From an uncultured Opitutia bacterium (GTDB taxonomy: Bacteria > Verrucomicrobiota > Verrucomicrobiia > Opitutales > UBA953), in NCBI GenBank assembly GCA_903840235.1, contig CAIMFE010000257.1, positions 1-18,913 on the forward strand: a stretch of 18,913 nt of DNA. Direction: 5' to 3'. The number at the start of each line of letters is the position of its first letter. Positions within the stretch are counted from its first letter, which is position 1. The position numbers and the translations under genes were made by a program. The notes below the pieces were generated by a model. It ran no database searches. It saw nothing but the letters and a program-made list of their open reading frames with translations, and was not told where the DNA came from. Shown in pieces: positions 8,818 to 14,865 of this stretch.

Positions 8818-10668
8818 CTAATATTTCACCGAAAAGGATAAATAAAATGAACGTGGTTGAGCGGGAAACCCTAGGCTGGCGGGTGGTGCCGTTTCATTAA
8901 AGAGATTCTCGATGTGCATCGATAATTCTTGGCTATTTTTATAACGATATACCAGCCAGGTGCGCCAGTAAGTGCCGTTCGGTGATTTGACGACGGCGTA
9001 AGTGCTGGGGTCGTAATCAATTCTATTAGCAAGATGATTAACCGAGAGGCCGTAAGTCCATGCTGCGGTCGGATTCATTTCAGCACCGAGCGTAAAAATG
9101 AGGTCGGGCCGACGGATCAGACTATCGTTAGTGGCAAAATCTTTAGTGTTTAAATACGTCCCGGTGCCAAAGAGTTTCAGGGTGCTTGTGATCTGCGATT
9201 GTATTCCGAACTCCACACCGCGCGTGCGCGCCTCATTAATATTATAAGCGGGATAAGGGTAAATGTAATCAAAGCTGATTAAATCGGTTAAATGATTTTC
9301 AAATATGACGAGAGTCCAACTCAGATCTTTTCCGTTCTCATAACGCAGCCCCAATTCTTTTCCATAATTGGTTTCAGGACGTAGGGCCGCACCGCCGACC
9401 GTTCCGCCGGCGAGGTCATTGGCGGTGGGTGTGTGATAAGCCGTTGCGAGTTTCGCATGGGCACTTAACTCCTTATTTAATTGGTGTCGGTAGTTGATGT
9501 CCCAGGAAAAATGTTTTTGGAAATCAGAAAAAGTATCTTCACGCAGGGTTACTTTTAATTGATTGTCCTTGTTGATTTTCCAATCTGCCCGAGTCCACAA
9601 ACCGAGCGACTCCATGGTATCCACCCATGTTTTCGGAGTGCTCTCAACTTGGGTGAAGTGATTATTTTCATAACTGACTCCGAGGCCTAAGTTTAACTGA
9701 GAATCTACTTTTTGATCTACGTAGGCGGTGAGTTCGTCGCGTTTAACTTTATAACTGTAATCCGTCGCAAAGGTATAGCTCTTGGTGGAGGTTTCATTGT
9801 GCGACCAAAATGCGGCTGCTTGCGTGGACTCGTCGCGGAAAAATATTCCGGGCGAGATTAGCCAACCATGATCGTTCTGCCAATCGTTGGGAGTAGGGGC
9901 GACATCCGTTCCCGATAGTCGGGCGCGACTGCTGTCCGCGGAGCCAAGTATATCAAAATTAATTTTATCAGAAATTTTCCAGACCGATTTAAATAATAAG
10001 TTAGAAGCGTCTCGAGAACTATTATCTCTCCACCCATCACTGTGAGACGTCGTGAATGTTACGGTATTACCTTGGGTCGCTGCCTCAGTGCCTTGAGCAT
10101 TATTATTCGTGGCGGAGATGCCCAGTGACGCATAACCATAGGAGCCGATTTCTAGAGTTGAATGAATGTTGCTGGATTCTGTAAGCGGTTGGGGCAGTCG
10201 GCAGTCGATGACGCCACCGAGTGCGTTGGCGCCGTAGAGTGACGATGAAGGGCCGCGTAAAATTTCTACCGAGGAGAGTCCGTAGGTGCGGTACCGACCA
10301 ATTTCATAATTTCCAGAGAACCCTTCGGAGAGTCGTCGTCCATCGAGCAGAAATGCGGTATGAGCTGAATTGGTGCCACGGAAGAAAACAGACGTCGAAG
10401 AGCCAATGCCGGATTGTTCGCTGGCGTAAACACCTGGGGTGGCGGATAGCACATTGGAGAGTGTGCCAAACTGAGAGAGGGAACTGTCTTGCGGACTGAA
10501 TTTGGTAACGGAGGGCGAGGCTTCGCTAAGCAAGGTTGGGCGGCGGGTCTCGACCACGATAGTCTCAGGCAGTTCTACAACCTCCTGTTTGGTTTCGTAG
10601 ACTTGTATCTGCAATTCGGCCGGGGGTGGGCTGGCTTGTGCTAAGAATATGGCTAAAAAGGCAATCAT
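8818..10668 (-). CDS. TonB-dependent outer membrane receptor (BtuB-like size and plan)
   Basis: Outer-membrane active-transport receptor for a scarce ligand such as a siderophore, cobalamin or glycan. The 616 residues match the size of BtuB-type receptors. A TonB box (ETIVV, residues 35-39) follows a short export signal. The plug domain runs from about 45 to 157, with ATPGVYASEQSG, VFFRGTNSAHTAFLLDGRRL and VEILRGPSSSLYGANALGGVID. The remainder is barrel, with alternating strands such as LSWTLVIFENHLTDLISFDY, NINEARTRGVEFGIQS and a C-terminal aromatic residue (SFSVKY). The signal MIAFLAIFLAQA is short and has no basic residue, and the only ATG available in frame is this one because a stop lies seven codons upstream. 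There is no room for a riboswitch in the 81-base gap upstream. Ligand unknown. Confidence 0.93.
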   Translation of the reverse strand: MIAFLAIFLAQASPPPAELQIQVYETKQEVVELPETIVVETRRPTLLSEASPSVTKFSPQDSSLSQFGTLSNVLSATPGVYASEQSGIGSSTSVFFRGTNSAHTAFLLDGRRLSEGFSGNYEIGRYRTYGLSSVEILRGPSSSLYGANALGGVIDCRLPQPLTESSNIHSTLEIGSYGYASLGISATNNNAQGTEAATQGNTVTFTTSHSDGWRDNSSRDASNLLFKSVWKISDKINFDILGSADSSRARLSGTDVAPTPNDWQNDHGWLISPGIFFRDESTQAAAFWSHNETSTKSYTFATDYSYKVKRDELTAYVDQKVDSQLNLGLGVSYENNHFTQVESTPKTWVDTMESLGLWTRADWKINKDNQLKVTLREDTFSDFQKHFSWDINYRHQLNKELSAHAKLATAYHTPTANDLAGGTVGGAALRPETNYGKELGLRYENGKDLSWTLVIFENHLTDLISFDYIYPYPAYNINEARTRGVEFGIQSQITSTLKLFGTGTYLNTKDFATNDSLIRRPDLIFTLGAEMNPTAAWTYGLSVNHLANRIDYDPSTYAVVKSPNGTYWRTWLVYRYKNSQELSMHIENLFNETAPPASLGFPAQPRSFYLSFSVKY

Positions 10669-10727
10669 GCATCGGTAGACTTTATTTTATGCTTATAAAA
10701 TCAAACTAAAAGGGCTGGATGAAATAC

Positions 10728-10733
10728 TATAAT
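10728..10733 (+). promoter_or_regulatory. Candidate -10 box of the ACT-domain gene
   Basis: A perfect TATAAT lies 16 bases before the ATG at 10750. No convincing -35 hexamer is found at 17 bases upstream (AACTAA). If it is used, the transcript would start near 10740 and have a leader of only about ten bases, in keeping with the absence of a Shine-Dalgarno. Confidence 0.45.
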
Positions 10734-10749
10734 CTGTCATATCACCTAC

Positions 10750-11208
10750 ATGACTTCGAAAACTACCAAACATCCAGACGACGGATCGGTGAAGCAGTTT
10801 TCTGTTTTCGTAGAAAATAAAGTCGGTCGCTTGAATGAATTAGTGGAATCTTTCGGCAAAGCGGACATTCATATCATGGCGCTGTGTTTGGTCGATACCA
10901 CGGACTCAACCATCATCAGAATCATTGTCGATTATCCGGAAAAAGCCGAAGAGGTTTTAATCGAACACCGTTTTGCATATGAAGCCGTCCCTGTTGTCGC
11001 GATTGAATTGCAATCCGAGTCGCAATTAAAAGATGTAACAAGTTTCTTACTGAGTGCAGAAATTAATATTTACTACGTCTATCCATTTTTATTCCGACCC
11101 AACGGACGTTATGGTTTAGTGCTGCGTACCGAGGCTCAAGATTTAGCTGCTTCTGTTTTACAAACTCACGGCATCCGGGTGATTGGTCGTGGTGATGTTG
11201 CGAGATAG
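10750..11208 (+). CDS. Tandem ACT-domain protein
   Basis: Small cytoplasmic protein made of two ACT domains, the fold that senses amino acids or other small ligands and regulates enzymes. It has 152 residues. The first domain spans about 16-82 (FSVFVENKVGRLNELVESFG, then IIRIIVDYPEKAEEVL). The second spans about 83-148 (VAIELQSESQLKDVTSFLLS, then YGLVLRTEAQDLAASVLQ). The GRL after the first strand is the usual ligand-loop motif; in the second domain the loop is SESQLKD, so the two sites probably differ. No catalytic domain is attached and no amino-acid biosynthesis gene adjoins it, so the partner is unknown. It is transcribed divergently from the TonB receptor gene, with 81 bases between the start codons. 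The G-rich repeat begins a few bases after its stop. Confidence 0.85.
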   Translation: MTSKTTKHPDDGSVKQFSVFVENKVGRLNELVESFGKADIHIMALCLVDTTDSTIIRIIVDYPEKAEEVLIEHRFAYEAVPVVAIELQSESQLKDVTSFLLSAEINIYYVYPFLFRPNGRYGLVLRTEAQDLAASVLQTHGIRVIGRGDVAR

Positions 11209-11214
11209 TATAAG

Positions 11215-11285
11215 TTGAGGGGACAAGTGGGCAAGGTGACACGTGGGCAAGGTGACACGTGGGCAAGGTGACACGTGGGCAAGGG
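11215..11285 (+). repeat. G-rich element copy 1 with 16-bp tandem repeat
   Basis: The 16-base unit GTGGGCAAGGTGACAC is repeated head to tail at 11227-11242, 11243-11258 and 11259-11274, with a partial fourth unit at 11275-11285. It is preceded by AAGTTGAGGGGACA, the same lead-in as copy 2. It fills the gap after the ACT-domain gene. A stem formed by GCAGG (11339-11343) and CCTGC (11356-11360) lies further on in the same gap. No coding capacity is evident. Confidence 0.85.
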
Positions 11286-11383
11286 TAGATGCTAAAATCA
11301 ATAAGGCATGTTGAAGCAATACCGGGGCAAGGGGTAGTGCAGGACGCGTCTCACCCCTGCCAACACACATAACCAATAATTAA

Positions 11384-12664
11384 CTAAATCGAATTCAGGA
11401 AATCCAACAGTTGTTGTTTCTGATTTTTGTTGAGTCGATTAAAGCGATCGCGGGATATTTTGGCTTCGCCGTCGTGAGCTTTGATGGCGTCTTCGATAGT
11501 CATCGCCGTCCCATCATGTAAGTAAGGGGCGCTGTATTTAAGGCCCCAGAGTGGTGAAGTGCGCATTTCGGATCCACTCGCTACGCCTTGTACGATACCA
11601 TCTCCGAGTGTGCCCATATTGTGGATGAGTAAGTCGGAATAGAGTTTAACTTCTTTATTACGTAGAGCGGCGTAAGGGCTCTTCGCATCCGTCATCATCG
11701 AAGGAGTGTGGCAAAGTGCACAGCCCAGATTTACGAAAACATTTTTACCAGCGGCGGCGTTAGGAAGAAGCGGGCCGCTGGGAGGTGGAGCCAGAAGTGT
11801 CATGAAATCGGCCACTTTATCGACATCAGTTTTGCCCGTTGCTGGATCTACTTGGTCTTCGGGGTCTGCCACAGTGTCGAATTGTGCTAATTTAGCAGTA
11901 TCGCCATTGGGTGGATTTTCATAAGGGAAAAAGCGATTCGTGATACCCATTTCATTAAGGTAAGCATCTGCGGCAAAAGCTAAGATGGTGGCTTGTTGTG
12001 CCTTCCAGCCAAATTTTCCGACCATTGTTTTGCCTGAAACAATATCGGTCACCATCGACGCACGACCTTTAACGCCATCGCCAGGAGTGCGACGTGCATT
12101 ATCTAAGATTGCTCTGTCGGGAATGGCTTCAATCAGACCTAGGCCAAACAGTGGAGTCGAATTACGGAAAGAGATATGATTGGCTTCAGGTGGGATACTT
12201 TCTGCGACTGCTGGGTCGATTGCGTGATCTTGTAAGAGGGTACCGCCTAAAGATTCTAGCCCATCGAAGCTTCGATTGGAAATTAATGCAAAGCGTGTGA
12301 CGTTTACAGAACTACTTCCACCTGTTGCCGGAGCGGAGTGACAGGCAACGCAGGAGTCGCGATTGAAAATAGGGCCGAGTCCACCGGCGACAGTTTCCGA
12401 TGCTTCGAAATCGTCTTTGCCTTCCGTAAATGCCGCGAGTTGTGCTGTTGTTAAACCTGGAAGAGGATCACCGATTTGACCCTTAACCTGGCTAGGGAGC
12501 ATCGGATTATGTTTGTGGATGTTCTGATGTCGAATAGCTGGCTTCATAACGCCAACACCGGGATTTGTTTCACTCGGCCCTTTATCGGCTCTTAAACTAT
12601 CGGTGGGAATGATGATGATCGCCGCTACCAGATAAATTAAGTTTCTCATGTATAGGTATTCCAT
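11384..12664 (-). CDS. Di-haem oxidoreductase, DUF1111 (DHOR) family
   Basis: Exported c-type cytochrome of the DUF1111 family, annotated as putative peroxidase or thiol oxidoreductase. Counting from the ATG at 12664 it has 426 residues. A hydrophobic export signal (NLIYLVAAIIIIPTDSLRA) lies at about 8-26. There are two haem c motifs, CVACH at 105-109 and CALCH at 315-319. Typical family segments include FNRDSCVACHSAPATGG, STPLFGLGLIEAIPD, GKFGWKAQQATILAFAA, TSPLWGLKYSAPYLHDG and AHDGEA near the end. The start at 12664 is preferred over a TTG just before it and an ATG at 12649 because AAAGGGG sits 7 bases upstream; it is one of the few good ribosome sites in the window. It acts in the periplasm, and its electron partner is unknown. 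Confidence 0.92.
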   Translation of the reverse strand: MEYLYMRNLIYLVAAIIIIPTDSLRADKGPSETNPGVGVMKPAIRHQNIHKHNPMLPSQVKGQIGDPLPGLTTAQLAAFTEGKDDFEASETVAGGLGPIFNRDSCVACHSAPATGGSSSVNVTRFALISNRSFDGLESLGGTLLQDHAIDPAVAESIPPEANHISFRNSTPLFGLGLIEAIPDRAILDNARRTPGDGVKGRASMVTDIVSGKTMVGKFGWKAQQATILAFAADAYLNEMGITNRFFPYENPPNGDTAKLAQFDTVADPEDQVDPATGKTDVDKVADFMTLLAPPPSGPLLPNAAAGKNVFVNLGCALCHTPSMMTDAKSPYAALRNKEVKLYSDLLIHNMGTLGDGIVQGVASGSEMRTSPLWGLKYSAPYLHDGTAMTIEDAIKAHDGEAKISRDRFNRLNKNQKQQLLDFLNSI

Positions 12665-12671
12665 CAATAAA

Positions 12672-12684
12672 CCCCTTTATTATA
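12672..12684 (-). promoter_or_regulatory. Shine-Dalgarno and overlapping TATAAT upstream of the di-haem gene
   Basis: On the minus strand AAAGGGG ends 7 bases before the ATG at 12664 and decides that start. TATAAT (plus 12679-12684) lies just upstream and overlaps it closely. If TATAAT were the -10 box the transcript would begin inside the G run, so both signals are unlikely to be used in this way. No -35 hexamer is seen. Confidence 0.5.
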
Positions 12685-12748
12685 AAGAAGTTTCGGCAGG
12701 TTATCATAAATAATTAAAAATAAAAATTAGGCCCGTGGGGGTTGTAAC

Positions 12749-12777
12749 TTGACCTCATCCACGGGTCGATTTACGAA
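12749..12777 (+). promoter_or_regulatory. Possible tRNA-Ser promoter
   Basis: TTGACC (12749-12754) is followed after 17 bases by a weak -10 candidate, TACGAA (12772-12777), and the tRNA begins at 12806. A 7-base inverted repeat, CCCGTGG (12732-12738) and CCACGGG (12759-12765), brackets the -35 hexamer. Confidence 0.35.
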
Positions 12778-12805
12778 TGAATTCCGTTCAGTTGTGAGCG
12801 GACCT

Positions 12806-12896
12806 GGAGAGGTGGCTGAGTGGCCTAAAGCGCCCGTTTGCTAAATGGGTGTACCCCAAAAGGGTACCGTGAGTTCGAATCTCATCCTCTCCGCCA
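12806..12896 (+). tRNA. tRNA-Ser (anticodon GCU), CCA encoded
   Basis: Acceptor stem GGAGAGG (12806-12812) pairs perfectly with CCTCTCC (12886-12892), followed by discriminator G and encoded CCA. The anticodon stem CCCGT/ATGGG holds the loop TTGCTAA, giving anticodon GCT, which reads AGC and AGU. The long type II variable arm is visible as GTACCC paired with GGGTAC. The T arm has loop TTCGAAT between GTGAG and CTCAT. The gene stands alone; the last part of it, from the T loop on, is duplicated 169 bases downstream. Confidence 0.97.
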
Positions 12897-12901
12897 CTTT
12901 T
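12878..12901 (+). repeat. Direct repeat, tRNA-Ser tail, copy A (in the tRNA gene)
   Basis: The 24 bases from the T loop through CCA and into CACTTTT recur exactly at 13047-13070. This copy is part of the functional tRNA. Similarity continues for about 50 bases after each copy through the G-rich element, so the whole looks like an imperfect 169-base tandem duplication. Confidence 0.9.
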
Positions 12902-12907
12902 ATCAAG

Positions 12908-12946
12908 TTGAGGGGACACGTGGGCAAGGTGACACGGGGACAAGGG
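12908..12946 (+). repeat. G-rich element copy 2
   Basis: TTGAGGGGACACGTGGGCAA followed by GGTGACACGGGGACAAGGG. It is the same lead-in and core as copy 1 but with one unit only, and it lies 12 bases after the tRNA CCA. Confidence 0.85.
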
Positions 12947-12974
12947 TAAATACCGAAAGATGAGATGAGAACTC

Positions 12975-13029
12975 GTTCGGTGAGCCCTTTATGGGCGAAC
13001 AGACAATGCGAAGCATTGGGGCAGAGCCC
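12975..13029 (+). other. Run of three stem-loops
   Basis: Stem-loop 1 pairs GTTC (12975-12978) and GCCC (12984-12987) with GGGC (12993-12996) and GAAC (12997-13000), with a 5-base bulge and loop TTTAT. Stem-loop 2 is CAATGC, loop GAA, GCATTG (13004-13018). Stem-loop 3 is GGGC, loop AGA, GCCC (13019-13029), directly abutting stem-loop 2. No T run follows, so it is not a standard terminator. Confidence 0.5.
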
Positions 13030-13046
13030 TGAAGCGAAGCGCAATC

Positions 13047-13070
13047 AATCTCATCCTCTCCGCCACTTTT
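13047..13070 (+). repeat. Direct repeat, tRNA-Ser tail, copy B
   Basis: Exact 24-base copy of the tRNA-Ser 3' end, including the encoded CCA and the following CTTTT. The bases before it (GCGCAATC) do not continue into a tRNA, so it is a tail only. The breakpoint falls in the T loop. Confidence 0.9.
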
Positions 13071-13077
13071 GTTAAGG

Positions 13078-13117
13078 TCAGGAGACACGTGGGCAAGGTG
13101 ACACGGTGACAAGGGGA
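13078..13117 (+). repeat. G-rich element copy 3
   Basis: GTCAGGAGACACGTGGGCAA followed by GGTGACACGGTGACAAGGGG, starting 8 bases after tail copy B as copy 2 does after tail copy A. It is followed by a hairpin (GCAA, CTGCG, single A, CGCAG, TTGC; 13121-13141). Confidence 0.85.
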
Positions 13118-13160
13118 GATGCAAGGCTGCGACGCAGTTGCGCCCCTACCTAATTAAATC

Positions 13161-13190
13161 GAGAGGACAATTGGGCATGGGGACAAGGGG
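13161..13190 (+). repeat. G-rich element copy 4 (degenerate)
   Basis: GAGAGGACAATTGGGCATGG then GGACAAGGGG, with TATGCGAGGCTGG after it, recalling the GATGCAAGGCTG that follows copy 3. The GTGACAC part of the core is missing. Confidence 0.65.
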
Positions 13191-13206
13191 ATATGCGAGG
13201 CTGGAC

Positions 13207-13234
13207 TTTAATTAAACTATTACCTAGGTAGTTT
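13207..13234 (+). promoter_or_regulatory. Two adjacent palindromes before the helical hairpin gene
   Basis: TTTAATTAAA (13207-13216) and TACCTAGGTA (13221-13230) are perfect 10-base palindromes four bases apart. The arms AAACTA (13214-13219) and TAGTTT (13229-13234) can also pair around the second. They end two bases before the GTG start and could be an operator. Confidence 0.3.
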
Positions 13235-13236
13235 CT

Positions 13237-13761
13237 GTGAGTTTATTAAATCTGAAGTTAAAGTCCTTAATCGTGGTAGGAATTGTTTTATGCCTGGGTA
13301 CGTTGGGCTATTTTAGTTATTTTAAGAAATCAAAACCAGAGAGTATCATTAAAAATGAAATAGTGGTGGGTTCGCCGATGGCTGTGACCAAACCCGCCGC
13401 AGTTTATAAGGAAAATCTAGATCAACAGTCTCAATTAAAAACCTTGGAATTTAAGGTGAGTGAGGCTCGTGCAAAACGTGAAAAACTTTCACGTCTTCTT
13501 TCGGTTATTGAAGGGCAGATCAAATTAAGACAGGACTTAATAAAGCCGGCAGAAGAGCGGATCGCTCACATACAAAAACTTCAAAAAGAGGGTGCGTTGA
13601 ACGACCAAGATGTTGAATTAGCACGTGCTCATTTAGTCTCCATACAGTCCTCGATTGAAAAAGCACGTAGGGATAAGGAAAAAGTAGCTAAACTTATTTC
13701 CGATCAAGAATTGGAAGTGTCTAAAGTTGAAACTGAATTAAAAAAGTTAAAGTCTCTTTAA
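13237..13761 (+). CDS. Membrane-anchored coiled-coil protein resembling the helical hairpin of HlyD/MFP adaptors
   Basis: Not a recognised named family. It has 174 residues from a GTG start. A basic N-terminus and one membrane segment (about 11-29, LIVVGIVLCLGTLGYFSYF) come first, then a 30-residue linker. A charged helix of heptad character (about 60-106), a turn, and a second helix (about 132-174) follow. The turn region ERIAHIQKLQKEGALNDQDV then ELARAHLVS (about 107-135) resembles the TolC-facing tip of membrane fusion proteins, where an Arg, a Leu and a Gly-x-x-(Ser/Asn) precede the second helix. No lipoyl halves or beta-barrel domain are present, so it is either a reduced adaptor or an unrelated coiled coil. 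Its TAA stop overlaps that of the convergent alcohol dehydrogenase in TTAA. GTG is the only plausible start ahead of the membrane segment. Confidence 0.7.
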   Translation: MSLLNLKLKSLIVVGIVLCLGTLGYFSYFKKSKPESIIKNEIVVGSPMAVTKPAAVYKENLDQQSQLKTLEFKVSEARAKREKLSRLLSVIEGQIKLRQDLIKPAEERIAHIQKLQKEGALNDQDVELARAHLVSIQSSIEKARRDKEKVAKLISDQELEVSKVETELKKLKSL

Positions 13762-14813
13762 TTCTTGAGCGAGGCCATATCGATGACGAATCGATACTTT
13801 ACGTCCTGCTTGAGCATGCGTTCCCAGGCTTCGTTGATTTTCTGAATAGGGATAAGTTCAATGTCAGAAACGATTTTCTTTTCGGCACAGAAGTTGAGCA
13901 TCTCCTGGGTTTCGGCGATACCTCCGATACATGAGCCGGCCAAGTTTTTGCGTGGTAAAATTAAACTGAAAGCGGAAACAGATAAGGGCTTTTCCGGCAC
14001 TCCCACCAGCGTCAAGGTGCCATCAAGTTTAATCAAATTCATGTAGGTATTGATATCATGGAGCGCGGAAACGCAGTCTAAGATAAAATCAAAACTATTA
14101 GCGTGTTTGGCCATCGCATCGGGATCGGTAGATAAAACTACTTCGTGGGCTCCTAATCGTAGTCCGTCCGCCACTTTGTTTGGAGAGGTGGTAAAGAGTA
14201 CCACGTGAGCCCCGAACGCGCGTGCAAATTTAACGCCCATGTGTCCCAGTCCGCCGAGACCTACGATGCCCACTTTTTTACCAGCCGTTACTTTCCAATG
14301 TTTAAGAGGCGAATAAGTGGTGATGCCTGCGCAAAGCAGGGGAGCAGTCGCAGCTAAATCAAGTCCCGCAGGAACTTTTAAAGCGAATGATTCATCGACC
14401 ACGATGTGCGATGAGTAGCCGCCAAAAGTATGTCCGCCCAAATGTTTGTCTGGGCTATTGTAGGTAAACGTCGCGTAATTTACGCAGTACTGTTCGAGCC
14501 CAGCTTGGCAGTGACTGCACGTGCGACACGAATCAACCATGCAACCGACTGCACTGGTGTCGCCTACTATAAATTTAGTAACGCTCGATCCAACTTTGGT
14601 GACGCGACCGACGATTTCATGTCCAGGAACGCACGGATAGTTGGTGCCTGGCCATTCGCTGCGCGCTTGATGGATGTCGGAGTGGCAAACACCGCAGTAT
14701 AAAATTTCCATTTCAACATCGGTCGGACCTGCTTCACGTCGGTTGATAGTTAAGGGGGCTAAAGGATTTTTTGCTTCAGTGTTACCAAATGCTTTAACGG
14801 AGAAAGATTTCAT
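13758..14813 (-). CDS. Zinc-dependent alcohol dehydrogenase (cinnamyl-alcohol/YahK-like)
   Basis: NADP(H)-preferring medium-chain alcohol/aldehyde reductase of the YahK/CAD group. It has 351 residues, normal for the family. Catalytic zinc ligands are Cys43 (CGVCHSD), His65 and Glu66 (PGHEIVG), with a further Cys in LLCAGITTYSPL. The structural zinc site is Cys96, Cys99, Cys102 and Cys110 (CRTCSHCQAGLEQYC). The nucleotide-binding motif is GIVGLGGLGHMGVKFA. These residues support an active general aldehyde reductase, though the physiological substrate is unclear. The ATG at 14813 is embedded in the 3' arm of a strong hairpin (14808-14842), which suggests translational or operator control. It lies 52 bases after the fucosidase stop on the same strand. 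Confidence 0.95.
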   Translation of the reverse strand: MKSFSVKAFGNTEAKNPLAPLTINRREAGPTDVEMEILYCGVCHSDIHQARSEWPGTNYPCVPGHEIVGRVTKVGSSVTKFIVGDTSAVGCMVDSCRTCSHCQAGLEQYCVNYATFTYNSPDKHLGGHTFGGYSSHIVVDESFALKVPAGLDLAATAPLLCAGITTYSPLKHWKVTAGKKVGIVGLGGLGHMGVKFARAFGAHVVLFTTSPNKVADGLRLGAHEVVLSTDPDAMAKHANSFDFILDCVSALHDINTYMNLIKLDGTLTLVGVPEKPLSVSAFSLILPRKNLAGSCIGGIAETQEMLNFCAEKKIVSDIELIPIQKINEAWERMLKQDVKYRFVIDMASLKN

Positions 14814-14842
14814 AGTGCTCGTAATGATACGGCACTATGAAA
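14808..14842 (-). promoter_or_regulatory. Strong hairpin / dyad covering the alcohol dehydrogenase start codon
   Basis: Perfect 11-base arms TTTCATAGTGC (14808-14818) and GCACTATGAAA (14832-14842) enclose a further stem CGTA (14820-14823) / TACG (14828-14831) with loop ATGA. That gives 15 pairs with one bulged T. In the minus-strand transcript the arm nearest the gene contains the ATG and next codon, so the stem would hide the start. No T run follows, which argues against a plain terminator. It may act as RNA or as a protein-binding dyad. Confidence 0.7.
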
Positions 14843-14865
14843 AAACCTCAAGTGCAGGTGCTAGT

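Larger units (their letters stand above)
12897..13236. other. 340-base gene-free segment: tRNA-tail duplication, repeats and stem-loops
   Basis: This stretch between tRNA-Ser and the helical hairpin gene has no credible gene. In order it holds G-rich copy 2, a run of short stem-loops (12975-13029), the duplicated tRNA tail (13047-13070), G-rich copy 3, a hairpin at 13121-13141, G-rich copy 4, and two adjacent 10-base palindromes before the next start. The open frames that cross it on the minus strand only translate the repeat. Confidence 0.75.

Noticed and set aside
10669..10749. Cobalamin riboswitch upstream of the BtuB-like receptor
   Set aside because: Only 81 bases separate the divergent starts and no B12-box-like sequence is visible.
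11227..11285. CRISPR-like array
   Set aside because: The units are contiguous 16-mers with no spacers and no cas genes nearby; it is a simple tandem repeat.
11063..11376. Minus-strand open frames with repeated Cys-His-Leu-Ala-type peptides (also at 12841-13124)
   Set aside because: They merely translate the G-rich repeat and overlap the ACT gene or the tRNA; no start signals or family features.
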